A DNA stretch of 64,000 nucleotides, taken from assembly GCF_008923185.1 (NCBI RefSeq), contig NZ_WBMT01000028.1:105514-169513 (forward strand), written 5' to 3'. Shown in pieces: positions 23,968-33,665 of the stretch. How positions within the stretch are numbered: position 1 is the stretch's first letter; every line of letters starts with the position of its first letter. Source of the DNA: Actinomadura rudentiformis. Lineage in GTDB: Bacteria > Actinomycetota > Actinomycetes > Streptosporangiales > Streptosporangiaceae. The notes under the pieces were generated by a model. The model ran no database searches and was not told the DNA's origin. It saw nothing but the letters and a program-made list of their open reading frames with translations. The translations under genes and the position numbers were made by a program.

Positions 23968-25778
23968 GCACTGACGTTCAACTGACGGAAGAGCAGCGGC
24001 AGGTCGTCGAAGAACCTGCAGAGGCTCGCCTTCTGGTGACGGCTCCGGCCGGCTCCGGCAAGACCCTCTCCTTGATCCATCGCCTCGCCTTCCTCATCGA
24101 GGAAGAGGAACTCGAGCCATCCGAGATTCTGGTATTGAGCTTCTCGCGCGCGGCCGTCAGCGAGGTCAGGAAGCGTCTGGCCGTCTTCGACTCCGCCGCC
24201 GTGCATGTGGACGTTCGGACGTTCGACTCCTACGCGACTTGGCTCCTGTCCGAGGTCGAGCCCGATGGTGCTTGGCAACGTCTGGGGTTCGGGCCACGGA
24301 TTCGTGAAGCCACTCGGTTGATCAAGGGAGATCCGAATGCCGGTGAACTGGTAGGAGAGATCCGCCATCTGGTCGTTGATGAAGTTCAGGACCTCGTCGG
24401 TGAGCGCGCTGAACTCGTACTGGCGCTGCTGGAAACCGACGTCGAAGGGTTCACCCTGCTCGGTGATCCGGCCCAGGGCATCTATGGCTTCCAACTCGAC
24501 GATCGGCAGGAGCGTCTGGAGGGAGCGGCGCGGCTTTACGCAGAAGTACGCGAACGCTTTGAAGACGATCTCCAGGAGGTCGCACTCGAAGGGAACTTTC
24601 GCGCTCGAGAGTCCGAGGCCCGGGTGGCGCTCGCCTACGGTGACTCGCTAGGTGCAGTGGACGCGCCCTTCAGTGAGATTCAGCGAAGTCTGCGGACCAC
24701 TCTCATGGCGGGGGACTCCCTCGGCACGATCGATCAGGCGGCTCCGGTCCTGGCCCGGCTGGTCGGTACGACCGCGATGCTTTGCAGATCGAACGACGAA
24801 GTCCTCCTGATCTCGCGCCGGCTTCACGAGCTTGGCGTGCCGCATCGGCTCCAGCACGCCGCTCAGGACAAAGTCATCCCTTCGTGGGTCGGCTCGCTTT
24901 ACCGCGAGCTCGATTCCAAGCAGCCGCAGAAGAGCGAGGCGTTGGACGTGCTCAGCCGGGCCGGTGTCGATCCGGAGGTCTCCTGGGAGCTTCTCCGACG
25001 CATCGACCGGGGCCGTCGCGGTGAGACCCTCGATCTTTCGGCGATTCGTAAGCGGTTGATACGTGGAGACCTGCCCGACGAGCTCACCCACCAGTCGTCG
25101 GAAGGCCTCGTGATCTCGACCGTCCACAGAGTCAAGGGTCTCGAATTCGATCAGGTGGTCGTCGTGGATCCGGGTGATGCCCCCGAGAACGATCCCATCG
25201 AACAGGCCGAGCGTGCTCGACTCCTCTATGTGGCGATGACCCGACCGCGTGATCTTCTGATCCACATGAAGCCGATCGCCAAGCTCACCGCCGGCCGTCT
25301 CCGGCGGCAGCGGGACGGGCGGTGGGCCGAACTGGGGTTCAAAGCCGGGCGAGTGTTCGGCATTGAGGCTCTTCCGGAAGACGTGAACCGGGACGAGCCG
25401 GCGGGCACGATCGGCTTTCAGGAAGACCCACTGAAGATTCAGAACCACCTTGCGACCGCCGTGCGAGAGGGCGACCTCATCACGCTCGTTCAGCTACCGG
25501 CCGTCGCGACAACGGACCTCCCAACGTACGCCGTGGAACACGACGGGCACCGGATCGGCGTGACCGGCGAAGCCTTCGTCAGAGCGTTGCGAACGCTTTT
25601 GCCCGGTCGTGAACGCAGGCTGCCGCCCACGATCAAGGATCTTCGAGTGGACGACGTGGAAACCGTGATCGGCCGCGAAGCCGCGGGCCTCAACGCGGGT
25701 CTCGGCTGGTCGGGCGTCTGGTTGCGACCGCGGATCGTGGGTCTCGGGCGTTGCGACTGGGGTGAAGAGCAGTCATGA
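23964..25778 (+). CDS. UvrD/Rep-like superfamily 1 helicase
   Basis: A 604-aa SF1 helicase. Visible motifs are Q motif LTEEQRQVVE, Walker A APAGSGKTLSLIHRL (near 26), Ia ILVLSFSRAAVSEVRKRL, II VDEVQDLVGERAEL (near 137), III LLGDPAQGIYGF (near 166), V STVHRVKGLEFDQVVVVDP (near 383) and VI LLYVAMTRPRDLLIH (near 420). It would unwind or translocate on single-stranded DNA 3' to 5'. It is translationally coupled at both ends (ATGA with the GHKL-helicase, ATGA with the DrmA-like gene), so all four proteins are made from one message. No nuclease domain is visible, unlike AddA-type relatives. Confidence 0.88.
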   Translation: MSTDVQLTEEQRQVVEEPAEARLLVTAPAGSGKTLSLIHRLAFLIEEEELEPSEILVLSFSRAAVSEVRKRLAVFDSAAVHVDVRTFDSYATWLLSEVEPDGAWQRLGFGPRIREATRLIKGDPNAGELVGEIRHLVVDEVQDLVGERAELVLALLETDVEGFTLLGDPAQGIYGFQLDDRQERLEGAARLYAEVRERFEDDLQEVALEGNFRARESEARVALAYGDSLGAVDAPFSEIQRSLRTTLMAGDSLGTIDQAAPVLARLVGTTAMLCRSNDEVLLISRRLHELGVPHRLQHAAQDKVIPSWVGSLYRELDSKQPQKSEALDVLSRAGVDPEVSWELLRRIDRGRRGETLDLSAIRKRLIRGDLPDELTHQSSEGLVISTVHRVKGLEFDQVVVVDPGDAPENDPIEQAERARLLYVAMTRPRDLLIHMKPIAKLTAGRLRRQRDGRWAELGFKAGRVFGIEALPEDVNRDEPAGTIGFQEDPLKIQNHLATAVREGDLITLVQLPAVATTDLPTYAVEHDGHRIGVTGEAFVRALRTLLPGRERRLPPTIKDLRVDDVETVIGREAAGLNAGLGWSGVWLRPRIVGLGRCDWGEEQS

Positions 25779-28700
25779 GTTTCGACGAGCACTATGCCTT
25801 CCGCCGCGAACTGGTCACAAGGCTGGAGCGAGATCTGATCGGTCCCACCGGCGCGGCCGAAGAGACGATCACCGATCCGCCCATCACCAAGTACGCCGCC
25901 GGGATCCTGTTCCCGCAGTCTCAGGACAGCGTCGCCGACGCCAACGCACTGGACGTGGAGTCGGAGACCACGGGACCGAACGATTTTCCCGACCCGGCCG
26001 TGACCATGGCACACGTGCGTTACCCGTCCTCCATGGGCATGACCTTCTCCGTCGACCTGACGGTCTCGGATTCGATCGTGGTCGAGGTTGAGGCGGCCCG
26101 CTATGTGGCCGACGTCCCTGCGGAAGGACGTCGTAGTCGCACCAGTTCCGTGGCGGACGAATCTTGGCGGCGCATGAGCCTGCCGATTCAGCCTCGCAGC
26201 ATCAAGGTCTCGGAGGTGTTCCAGCAGTCCATCAGAGTGGCCGACAACCTGGAACTCTTCGTTCGGGTGCGGCCAGCGAATGCCGACGGAGTCGCGGCTG
26301 TCACGCTGGCGCTCCTCAACCTGTTCGTGGCGCAGGACAACACTTCCGACCGTGATGCAATGGCCTTCTTCCAACCGCGCATCACGGTACGGCCCGTAGA
26401 CGGATCGTCGTGCTTCGTGGAGCGGCCATCACTTGGTTCCGCAGACACGGACGAGGAAGCCGGGGCCTACAGGCTGCTCTACCGTCATGGGCCGAACTTC
26501 GCCACTGGCCACGGCTGCGCGGTGGAGTGGGACCCCGTGGAGGTCGCCATCAACGACCTGGCTGCCACTCCTGCACCTCAGTGGATTCGAACTACGTTCG
26601 TGCCCACCTACGATCTTCGGTTGGCCGATTCCAACCTTGAAATCGACGTGGCTCGACTCGGAATGCATCGTCTCGCCACCGCATCCGACGCAGAGGTCGT
26701 CGCCGCGCTGAAGGGGCTGACCGCGGGTTACCGCGCCTGGATTCAACGCAGAAGCGAACAGGCTGAGGGCATCTCGGACGAGGGCCTGCGCGAGACCGCC
26801 TTCGAGCACTTGGAACGGTGTACGGCGGCGTGCGATCGCATGGATGCGGGGATCGAGCTGTTGGGGAATCCCGCGGACACGGCTCCCATGGAGGCGTTCC
26901 GGCTCGCGAACCAAGCCATGGCCATGCAGCGTGCCCGTACGGAATGGCTGAGGTCGTCGGATCGAGAGACCTCGTCGCCTGATGAGACGGCAGGAACCTG
27001 GCGTCCTTTCCAGATCGCCTTCATCCTCCTCTCGATCAGCGGAATCGCCGATCGGACGTCGGACGACCGTGACATCGCCGACGTGCTGTGGTTTCCCACC
27101 GGTGGTGGCAAGACCGAGGCCTACCTGGGTCTGATCGCCTTCTCCACGTTCCTCAGGAGGTTCCGTGACCCACAGAACGGTGGTGGAGTCACGGTCTTGA
27201 TGCGCTACACGCTTCGCCTGCTGACGGTCCAGCAGTTCGAACGTGCCGCCCTCCTCATGTGCTGCATGGAGCGATTGCGCCGGGACTCAGGCGACCGTCT
27301 CGGCCAGAGGGAGATCTCCATCGGCATGTGGGTGGGACGTGGATCCACGCCCAACACGCTGGACGAGGCCAAGCGCTCTCTACGGAGACTCGCCAGAAAC
27401 GAGGAGGTGCAGGAGGAGAACCCTGTCCAGATTCGTTCTTGCCCCTGGTGCGGCACTGCCCTTGACCATTACGACTACAAGGTCTCAGGCGATCGCTTGG
27501 TGATCGCCTGTGGCACACCGGGCTGCGACTTCGCTGACGGCCTTCCGATCCACGTGGTCGACGAGACCATCTATGCGCAACGCCCGACCTTGATCATCGC
27601 CACGGCGGACAAGTTCGCCGGGCTTCCCTGGAAGCCGGAGATCGGCAACCTGTTCAATCATTTCGGTTCAGAACCACCGCCCGAGCTGATCATTCAAGAC
27701 GAGTTGCACCTCATCTCAGGTCCCTTGGGCACTCTGGCGGGCCTCTACGAGACGGCCGTGGACCTGATCGGCCAACGGCCTAAGGTCGTCGCCTCCACGG
27801 CCACGATCCGTCGTGCCGCGCACCAGGGCCTTGCGCTGTTCGATCGTCAGGTGGAGCAGTTTCCGCCGCCTGGGCTCGATGCCAGGGATTCCTACTTCTC
27901 AGTTGAGACACCGCCTTCGCGGAAGGCGAGCAGGCTCTACGTGGGCCTCATGGCGCCGGCGACCAGCCAGACGAGTCTGATGGTACGGACGTACGCGGCT
28001 TTGCTCCACCATGCCCAGGCGATTGAGGGAAGTGACGAGGTCCGCGATGCTTACTGGACCCTCCTGGGTTACTTCAACAGCCTCCGGCTTCTCGGCGGCG
28101 CCAAGCTCCAGGTCCAGGATGACGTCAACGACCGTCTCGACCTTCTCAGTGAGAGTCTCGGCCAGAAACGACGAGACATCGGCCGTGACATCGAGCTGAC
28201 CAGCCGTGAACCGTCAAGTGCCATCCCCGGCCACCTTCAGGACATGGCCACGCCCTATCCGGACGCATTGGGCGTGATCCTCGCCACCAACATGATCTCC
28301 GTGGGCGTTGACGTCGACCGCCTCGGCTTGATGGTCGTGATGGGACAGCCTCAGTCCACCTCCGAGTACATCCAGGCGACCAGTCGGGTCGGGCGGAAGT
28401 GGCCTGGACTCGTGGCGATTCTGTTCAACGGGGCGCGATCCAGGGACCGTTCACATTATGAGAACTTCGCTTCATACCACTCCGCCTTGTATCGACAGGT
28501 CGAGGCGACCAGCGTGACGCCGTTCTCTGCTCGCGCCCGCGACCGAGGCCTGCACGCCGCCATCGTCGGCCTGGCCCGGCTGATGATTCCAGCAGCCCGT
28601 CCCAAGGAGGCCGCCGCTCACATCGCGGAGTTCGAGGACGAACTCAACGCGATCTGCGAGCGGATCCTTGCCCGCGTCGAGCGGGTCGCCGATCGAGCCG

Positions 28701-28930
28701 AGCGAGACATGACGGAGAAACAGATCAAAGAGATCATCGCCCAGTGGCGCGAGGCGGCGGACGAGGACCCGGAGCTCACGTACGGCACGTACCGGCAGCC
28801 CGGCCTTATGGTCGACGCCGGGCGATGGGACGAGTCGGACGACTCGATCGCTTCCTCGTTCGCAACGCTGTGGAGTCTGCGGGACGTCGATGTCGAGTCG
28901 ACCATCTACCTGGACAGGGAAGCTCGGTGA
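25775..28930 (+). CDS. drmA: DrmA-like helicase (DISARM)
   Basis: A 1,051-aa helicase-like protein. The N-terminal 420 residues are a beta-rich region without clear motifs. Then come Walker A VLWFPTGGGKTEAYLGLI (near 436), a four-cysteine zinc site (CPWCG ... CGTPGC, near 556-590), a DEAH-like box IIQDELHLISGPLG (near 639), GVILATNMISVGVDVDRL, and motif VI IQATSRVGRKWPG (near 866). Length, the ELH box and the directly following DUF1998 gene match DrmA, one of the two core proteins of DISARM, where DrmA and DrmB together engage invading DNA. ATG 25775 overlaps the upstream stop by ATGA, and its own end overlaps drmB by GTGA. Confidence 0.75.
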   Translation: MSFDEHYAFRRELVTRLERDLIGPTGAAEETITDPPITKYAAGILFPQSQDSVADANALDVESETTGPNDFPDPAVTMAHVRYPSSMGMTFSVDLTVSDSIVVEVEAARYVADVPAEGRRSRTSSVADESWRRMSLPIQPRSIKVSEVFQQSIRVADNLELFVRVRPANADGVAAVTLALLNLFVAQDNTSDRDAMAFFQPRITVRPVDGSSCFVERPSLGSADTDEEAGAYRLLYRHGPNFATGHGCAVEWDPVEVAINDLAATPAPQWIRTTFVPTYDLRLADSNLEIDVARLGMHRLATASDAEVVAALKGLTAGYRAWIQRRSEQAEGISDEGLRETAFEHLERCTAACDRMDAGIELLGNPADTAPMEAFRLANQAMAMQRARTEWLRSSDRETSSPDETAGTWRPFQIAFILLSISGIADRTSDDRDIADVLWFPTGGGKTEAYLGLIAFSTFLRRFRDPQNGGGVTVLMRYTLRLLTVQQFERAALLMCCMERLRRDSGDRLGQREISIGMWVGRGSTPNTLDEAKRSLRRLARNEEVQEENPVQIRSCPWCGTALDHYDYKVSGDRLVIACGTPGCDFADGLPIHVVDETIYAQRPTLIIATADKFAGLPWKPEIGNLFNHFGSEPPPELIIQDELHLISGPLGTLAGLYETAVDLIGQRPKVVASTATIRRAAHQGLALFDRQVEQFPPPGLDARDSYFSVETPPSRKASRLYVGLMAPATSQTSLMVRTYAALLHHAQAIEGSDEVRDAYWTLLGYFNSLRLLGGAKLQVQDDVNDRLDLLSESLGQKRRDIGRDIELTSREPSSAIPGHLQDMATPYPDALGVILATNMISVGVDVDRLGLMVVMGQPQSTSEYIQATSRVGRKWPGLVAILFNGARSRDRSHYENFASYHSALYRQVEATSVTPFSARARDRGLHAAIVGLARLMIPAARPKEAAAHIAEFEDELNAICERILARVERVADRAERDMTEKQIKEIIAQWREAADEDPELTYGTYRQPGLMVDAGRWDESDDSIASSFATLWSLRDVDVESTIYLDREAR

Positions 28931-30705
28931 AGGGAAAGCCCATTGGGGGCGTACGGCGAGCACAGCTCATCACGACCTACGGGGTCGGTTCCCTGATCGC
29001 CGTCGGCAGCGAGTCGTTCATGGTGGCCGGACTCGATCGGTGGCCGGAGCTCGGTCCCTTCGACCAGACCGTCCACGAGCGCCGGCTGGAAAAGGAGCTC
29101 GGGGTGGAGTGCTTCCGGCTCCCCCCGGCGTCGGAGAGCGCGAAGTACGGCGACATCCCGGTGATCAGGTTTCCGGAGGTCCAGTCCTGCCCGGGGTGCA
29201 ACCGACTGGCAAAAGCGAGGTTCTTCGGCGCGAGTCGTAGCCCTGCCAAATGCAAGGAGTGCGATCGCGAGCTGGTGCCGTCCAGGTTCGTCGTCTGCTG
29301 CGCCGAGGGGCACATCGATGACTTTCCCTACTTTCGCTGGCTTCACAAGGGTGGCAATCCCACTGGGAATGACTCTCAGCGCCACGACTTGAGGCTGAAA
29401 GCCACAGGTCGTAGCGCCTCGCTCGGCGACATCGAGATCTCCTGCTCATGTGGCGTGCGCCCTGTCACCATGGAAGGCGCCCTGAGGAAGGCCGCCTTGA
29501 AGGGCATCAGCGACTGCACAGGTCGGCGACCCTGGCTCGGCGACGTGCCGACAGAAGATTGCGAACAGCTTCCGCGGGCGATGCAGCGTGGTGCGTCCGG
29601 GGTCTGGTTCTCCGATGTGCGATCCGCACTCTCGATCCCACCCTGGTCGGAAGGCGTCCAGAAGCTGGTGGAGCGCCACTGGCGATCCCTCAAGAAGGCG
29701 CCCGACCTACGTGACCGCCTTGAAGAGCTGGAGCTGGACGACCATAGGCTGTACAGCGTCGAAGAGATCATTCAGGCCGTGGAGAGACGCCGCCAGGACG
29801 ATGCCGGTCACACGGACGACTCCGAGGCGACGCTGAAGCTCGACGAGTACCAAGCGCTGACGAGGACCACCGAAGAGAGGCCGGGCAAGCAGGACTTCGT
29901 CTGTGTGCCGTGGCCGGACGACGACATCGCAGCCGAGCTGGCCATTGACAAGGTGATGCGGGTCAAGCGACTGCGCGAAGTACGGGTGCTCAAGGGGTTC
30001 ACTCGTCTGGCCGCTCCGAGCAGCGCGAACCTCGACCAGCGGGCACAGCTCTACTCGACTGAGAACCGACCTGATTGGCTGCCCGCGATCGAAGTCATCG
30101 GGGAGGGCGTCTTCCTCCGTTTGGATCCCGATCGAGTCGCCGAGTGGGAATCACATCCTGATGTTCAGGCCCGAGTAGCTCCCATCGACCGCGCTTACCG
30201 GGAGCGTTTCGCGCGGTTCGGCCTGGTCCCGGATCGAGACATCACGCCGCGCCTTGTCATGATCCACACGCTGGCTCACTCGATCATCAATGAGTGGAGC
30301 TTGGACTCGGGGTACCCCGCGGCGTCCTTGCGTGAGCGCCTGTACGTGTCCGACAAGATGTCCGGCTTTTTGGTCTACACGGCCACCAGCGACTCCGCCG
30401 GGAGCCTTGGCGGCATTGTCGCCCAGGTGGAGTCGGGACGGCTCGCCGCCTCTGTGCGCAGCGCCCTACAACGAGTGTCGTGGTGTTCCGCTGATCCACT
30501 GTGCATGGAAGCGCAGACCAGCGGCACCGACAACTTGAACCGAGCCGCTTGCCACTCGTGTGTTCTTCTCCCGGAGACCAGTTGCGAGGAGTTCAACACC
30601 CTGCTTGATCGTGCCCTGCTGGCGGGCACCTCGGAGGTGCCCGCTCTAGGGTTCTTCTCCTCTAGCGACGCTCGTGCAGCCGAGGAACACTTCGCACAGC
30701 GTTGA
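28927..30705 (+). CDS. drmB: DrmB-like DUF1998 protein (DISARM)
   Basis: A 592-aa protein with zinc-binding clusters at both ends. The N-terminal part has CPGCNRLAKARFFG, KCKECDRELVPSRFVVCCAEGHIDDFPYF (near 87-135). The C-terminal part is the DUF1998 region: LAHSIINEWSLDSGYPAASL, YVSDKMSGFLVYTATSDSAG, RVSWCSADPLC, and ACHSCVLLPETSCEEFNTLL (near 541-560). DrmB partners DrmA in DISARM and helps load it on DNA. Start GTG 28927 forms a GTGA overlap. A second, broken copy of the same gene lies at 57.1-58.1 kb on the other strand. No phospholipase-D-type drmC follows, which is unusual for DISARM. Confidence 0.8.
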   Translation: MKGKPIGGVRRAQLITTYGVGSLIAVGSESFMVAGLDRWPELGPFDQTVHERRLEKELGVECFRLPPASESAKYGDIPVIRFPEVQSCPGCNRLAKARFFGASRSPAKCKECDRELVPSRFVVCCAEGHIDDFPYFRWLHKGGNPTGNDSQRHDLRLKATGRSASLGDIEISCSCGVRPVTMEGALRKAALKGISDCTGRRPWLGDVPTEDCEQLPRAMQRGASGVWFSDVRSALSIPPWSEGVQKLVERHWRSLKKAPDLRDRLEELELDDHRLYSVEEIIQAVERRRQDDAGHTDDSEATLKLDEYQALTRTTEERPGKQDFVCVPWPDDDIAAELAIDKVMRVKRLREVRVLKGFTRLAAPSSANLDQRAQLYSTENRPDWLPAIEVIGEGVFLRLDPDRVAEWESHPDVQARVAPIDRAYRERFARFGLVPDRDITPRLVMIHTLAHSIINEWSLDSGYPAASLRERLYVSDKMSGFLVYTATSDSAGSLGGIVAQVESGRLAASVRSALQRVSWCSADPLCMEAQTSGTDNLNRAACHSCVLLPETSCEEFNTLLDRALLAGTSEVPALGFFSSSDARAAEEHFAQR

Positions 30706-30870
30706 CGATCTCTGTGCGGCCGGAGCACGATCTAGCGCAGGAGCGATCACGATCTTCAGCGGCCGGTTCCACTGGAGCACTCTGCCGATCCTGGGGATCG
30801 ACAGGCGAACACGAAACCAGACGTGGCTGAGGCTGAAGGACGTCAACGAGCCGTGCTGTGGAGTCTAGTC

Positions 30871-31359
30871 TTGCCGGATATGAGGTCGCGTGAGCAGCTG
30901 CTGGAGATCATGGATCGGGTGTGCGCGGATGTTCATGGGCTTGCGCTCAATGCTGTCGAGGTTCCTGAGCGTCTCGTGGTGGTAGCAGGGGCTGTCGCCT
31001 CGGTGGTGCACGATCAAGGAATCGATGTCTTTGGGGACGGCGGTGTCGTGGCGTTCGTGAACGACTCCGGTGTGCCATTCGTCGAACAATCCGAGCAGCT
31101 GATCACCACGGCGCGGAGGATGAAGCCGGAAGCCGTACTGCTGGGCGGTTCCGCGCTCGCCGGGCGCCCTGGTGGTTCCTTCCGGCGGATCCTTGCTGTC
31201 CAAATGTTCTCCTTGGCGTACGAGATCCGCATGGCTAGAGTCGCCGAGGTCCAACCTGCTCAGGGTCCGATCCGATCCGTCGGCGAGTGGCGCGATGCCA
31301 AGGCTGGCCCGACGGCGTGGGCAGAGGAGATCCTCGAACGCGCGGATCGCCCCTATTGA
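30871..31359 (+). CDS. Unknown conserved-looking protein
   Basis: About 160 aa, of no recognised family. The N-terminus is LPDMRSREQLLEIMDRVCAD, followed by short beta strands (ERLVVVAGAVASVV, GIDVFGDGGVVAFV) and a small hydrophobic stretch SFRRILAVQMFSLAYEIRMA. No signal peptide or catalytic motif is evident. TTG at 30871 with GGAG seven bases upstream is the best-placed start; ATG at 30880 is an alternative. It follows drmB by 165 bases in the same direction, so it might be a late gene of the same operon, but nothing in the sequence ties it to defence. Confidence 0.5.
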   Translation: MPDMRSREQLLEIMDRVCADVHGLALNAVEVPERLVVVAGAVASVVHDQGIDVFGDGGVVAFVNDSGVPFVEQSEQLITTARRMKPEAVLLGGSALAGRPGGSFRRILAVQMFSLAYEIRMARVAEVQPAQGPIRSVGEWRDAKAGPTAWAEEILERADRPY

Positions 31360-31382
31360 AGGTTGGTCCCTCGGGTTGCCGC

Positions 31383-31676
31383 TCAACCCTCCTGAGGCAG
31401 TACTTCCACCACCATGAAGATCCCTGGACCGCGTATCTCGCCCTCGTCGTCGTGGACCTTCATGTTCCCGGCACCGTCCAGTTCCAGCCGGAGTCCGTCC
31501 ACGGTCATGAGCGTCTCCTCGCCGTTCGCGCTCCTCCTGAGGACACCGGAGGGAATCTCCGCTGCAGGGAAGTCCGGTGATTCTCCCGTGGCCAGGTTGG
31601 TGGTGGTGACCGCCGACCAGGGTTGGAGGACATCAGAGGTGATCCGGCCGTCGCCGGACACCGTGATGACCCGCAT
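31383..31676 (-). CDS. Hypothetical protein, start uncertain
   Basis: A minus-strand frame ending MKVHDDEGEIRGPGIFMVV... with composition typical of coding sequence. ATG at 31676 gives 97 aa (MRVITVSGDGRITSDVLQPW...), but the open frame continues upstream to 31970 with fairly coding-like residues, and the true start may be a GTG in that part. It converges on the preceding gene. No domain was recognised, and no ribosome site is clear. Confidence 0.35.
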   Translation of the reverse strand: MRVITVSGDGRITSDVLQPWSAVTTTNLATGESPDFPAAEIPSGVLRRSANGEETLMTVDGLRLELDGAGNMKVHDDEGEIRGPGIFMVVEVLPQEG

Positions 31677-31904
31677 ACGGTGACGGGCGAACGGGTCGGG
31701 TTTGCTGGGAGAGGATTGGCTGGGAGTCACGGTGAACACGGTAGGCGCATCGCCGATGGCTTGCAGATCCCCGACCAGGCTCGGCTGCAGCTCGGCCTGG
31801 CCCCGGCCAGACCGGTGGACATCAACGTTGATCTCGCAGGTCCTTGGTACCTCCCAGAGGAACAGGCCGACGCCGGCGCGGCCGGAACGGCGCAGCCCGG
31901 GCAG

Positions 31905-32383
31905 GTGCACCTGGCTATCTGCGGCAGCCGGGCTCCCGACACCGATGCGAGCGTGATCGATGCCTTGCACGGCTCGTGATGAGCAGGCAATACAAGGTCA
32001 GTCACGGCCCGGTCGGCGTTGGAATCGAGGTCATGACCTACATCGCCGACCAGTACCGTCCGCCCGACGTTGCCCTGGCCCTCGGGCTCTTCGGTCACCG
32101 CAACGTCATCCATGATGCGAAGTACATCATCGTTCTCGGCGACGCGGCCAGCACCCGCACAGAGATCGACCTCGCCTTGTCGATGGACAAGAAAGTCATC
32201 CCGTTGCCCTGCAGCGGTGGCACAGCCCGGCGCTTCCACCACCAAGCCGCCCGAGACAAGCGACTCCGCCAATGGATGGCCGACGAGCACTTCGCTGCTC
32301 TCAATGCCTGCGACGACCCAGGTGAAGACTTCGTCCGTATCGTCGAGCGTCTGATCACCACTGACCTTGGAGCTTTCGAATGA
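31905..32383 (+). pseudogene. SLOG-like nucleotide-binding protein, frameshifted
   Basis: The N-terminal part in one frame (VHLAICGSRAPDTDASVIDA, from GTG 31905) and the rest in another frame (LARLVMSRQYKVSHGPVGVG..., then AKYIIVLGDAASTRTEIDLA and KKVIPLPCSGGTARRF) together make one plausible SLOG/LOG-like Rossmann protein. The break is at 31962-31964; one extra C would restore it. The second part alone could be translated from ATG 31979 (134 aa) but would lack the first strand and GSR loop of the fold. It ends with an ATGA overlap to the RibD-like gene. SLOG domains sense or process nucleotide-derived signals. Confidence 0.65.
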
Positions 32384-33098
32384 GCGAACGCCCGTACGTG
32401 CTGCTGTCCTGCGCTGCGTCGATCGACGGATACATCGACGACAACACCGACGAGCGTCTCCTGCTGTCCAACGACGAGGACTTCGATCGCGTCGACGAAG
32501 TTCGAGCCAGTTGCGACGCGATCATGGTCGGCGCCAACACCATCCGACGCGACAACCCCCGCCTTCTGGTGCGTGCTCAGCAGCGCCGTGAGGACCGTGT
32601 TAATCGCGGCCTCCCCGAAACACCGATCAAGGTCACCTTCACCAGCCGCGGCGACCTCGACCCTCAGGCCCAGTTCTTTGCCGCCGGCGACATTGAGAAG
32701 ATCGTCTTCTGCGCCAGTTCCGCGGTGGACAAGTGCCGCGACCGACTCAGCGGTGTCGCCACGGTCGTGGACGCCGGTAACCCCGTCGACCTGACGGCCG
32801 TTCTTGCGGAACTCGCTGCCCGGGGGTCCGACGACTGATGGTTGAAGGTGGTGGCACCGTCCACACCCAGTTCCTCACCGCGGGGTTTGCCGATGAGCTG
32901 CAGCTAGTGATTGCTCCATTCTTCGTCGGCGACCCAGAAGCCCCCAGCTTCGTCGGCCCGGGAAAGTTCCCTCATCACCCCGGCCACAGGATGACCGTTG
33001 CCGAGGTACGCCAGATCGGAGATGTCATCCTCGCGCGTTACCTTCTGATCCCCACCGCCCAAGACTCGCATCGCCATTTGGCCGGCAACGCCAGATAG
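32380..33098 (+). pseudogene. RibD C-terminal/dihydrofolate-reductase-like protein, frameshifted
   Basis: From ATG 32380 the frame reads RPYVLLSCAASIDGYIDD, then DAIMVGANTIRRDNPRLLVR, typical of RibD-type reductases, but ends early at TGA 32836-32838. The missing C-terminus (MVEGGGTVHTQFLTAGFADE and LVIAPFFVGD) continues in the next frame to 33098. The junction is a run of five G at 32822-32826; a sixth G would give RGVRRLMVEGGG and an intact protein of about 239 aa. Such enzymes reduce a ribosylamino pyrimidine-like substrate with NADPH. It is coupled to the SLOG gene by ATGA. Both genes of the pair carry a single-base loss. Confidence 0.75.
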
Positions 33099-33109
33099 AC
33101 AGCTGACGG

Positions 33110-33354
33110 CCGCGAATTCCAAGCGACTGGATCGCCCGCGGAGGGTCAGCGACGGGACGCGTTAGCGGCGACTTGCCGATGCCGCCCTCTCCAGCCACCG
33201 CGAGGATGTCGGCCGCGGGCCGCTGGAAGTACATCAGCGCCGGGACGGGCCACTCACATGCGGAGTGCTCGATCAGCCAGTGATGGCGGCGATCGATCTG
33301 CGCTTCCCGGTTGGTGAACACCTCGTTGGTGGCGAACGGAAGCCTCGGGGCCAT
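33110..33354 (-). pseudogene. Relict N-terminus of a P-loop NTPase
   Basis: The minus-strand frame from ATG 33354 reads MAPRLPFATNEVFTNREAQI..., then ADILAVAGEGGIGKSPLTR, the start of an NB-ARC/AAA-like ATPase with its Walker A. Behind it the sequence loses any resemblance and runs into the RibD-like gene, so only the first 80 or so residues remain. Confidence 0.45.
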
Positions 33355-33665
33355 GGCCGAAGAACTGATCGATGCTCACCAGAACACCTGATCACGAAGG
33401 ACCACCCGATGAGATGGCCGCCCGCGGCCGTCTGGCACCTCACCTGACGGGGAAGGCGTCCGGGCCTTCTACGAGATGACCACGCGCTACGTCGACGACC
33501 TCAGCCGGCTCGGTCCTGGTCTACTTGGACGGGTAGGCGTTCTCGTCCTAGGGCCCTCCGTTGCTGCAGGAGTCGAACTGCGCTCGCATGGTCTCGGCGC
33601 TGCCCATCCTGTCCGGACCGGGCTTCCGGCATTCCCGGGAACCCGACAACAGCTCCAAGGGCACC
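33355..33665. other. Decayed intergenic DNA
   Basis: About 310 bases between two relict genes. A short coding-like scrap (EGVRAFYEMTTRYVDDLSRL, near 33450-33510, plus strand) is followed by stops in all useful frames. No intact gene is visible. Confidence 0.4.

Noticed and set aside
31905..33098. Programmed frameshifting in the SLOG and RibD-like genes
   Set aside because: No slippery heptamer or downstream structure is evident, and both shifts look like simple single-base losses in C/G runs.
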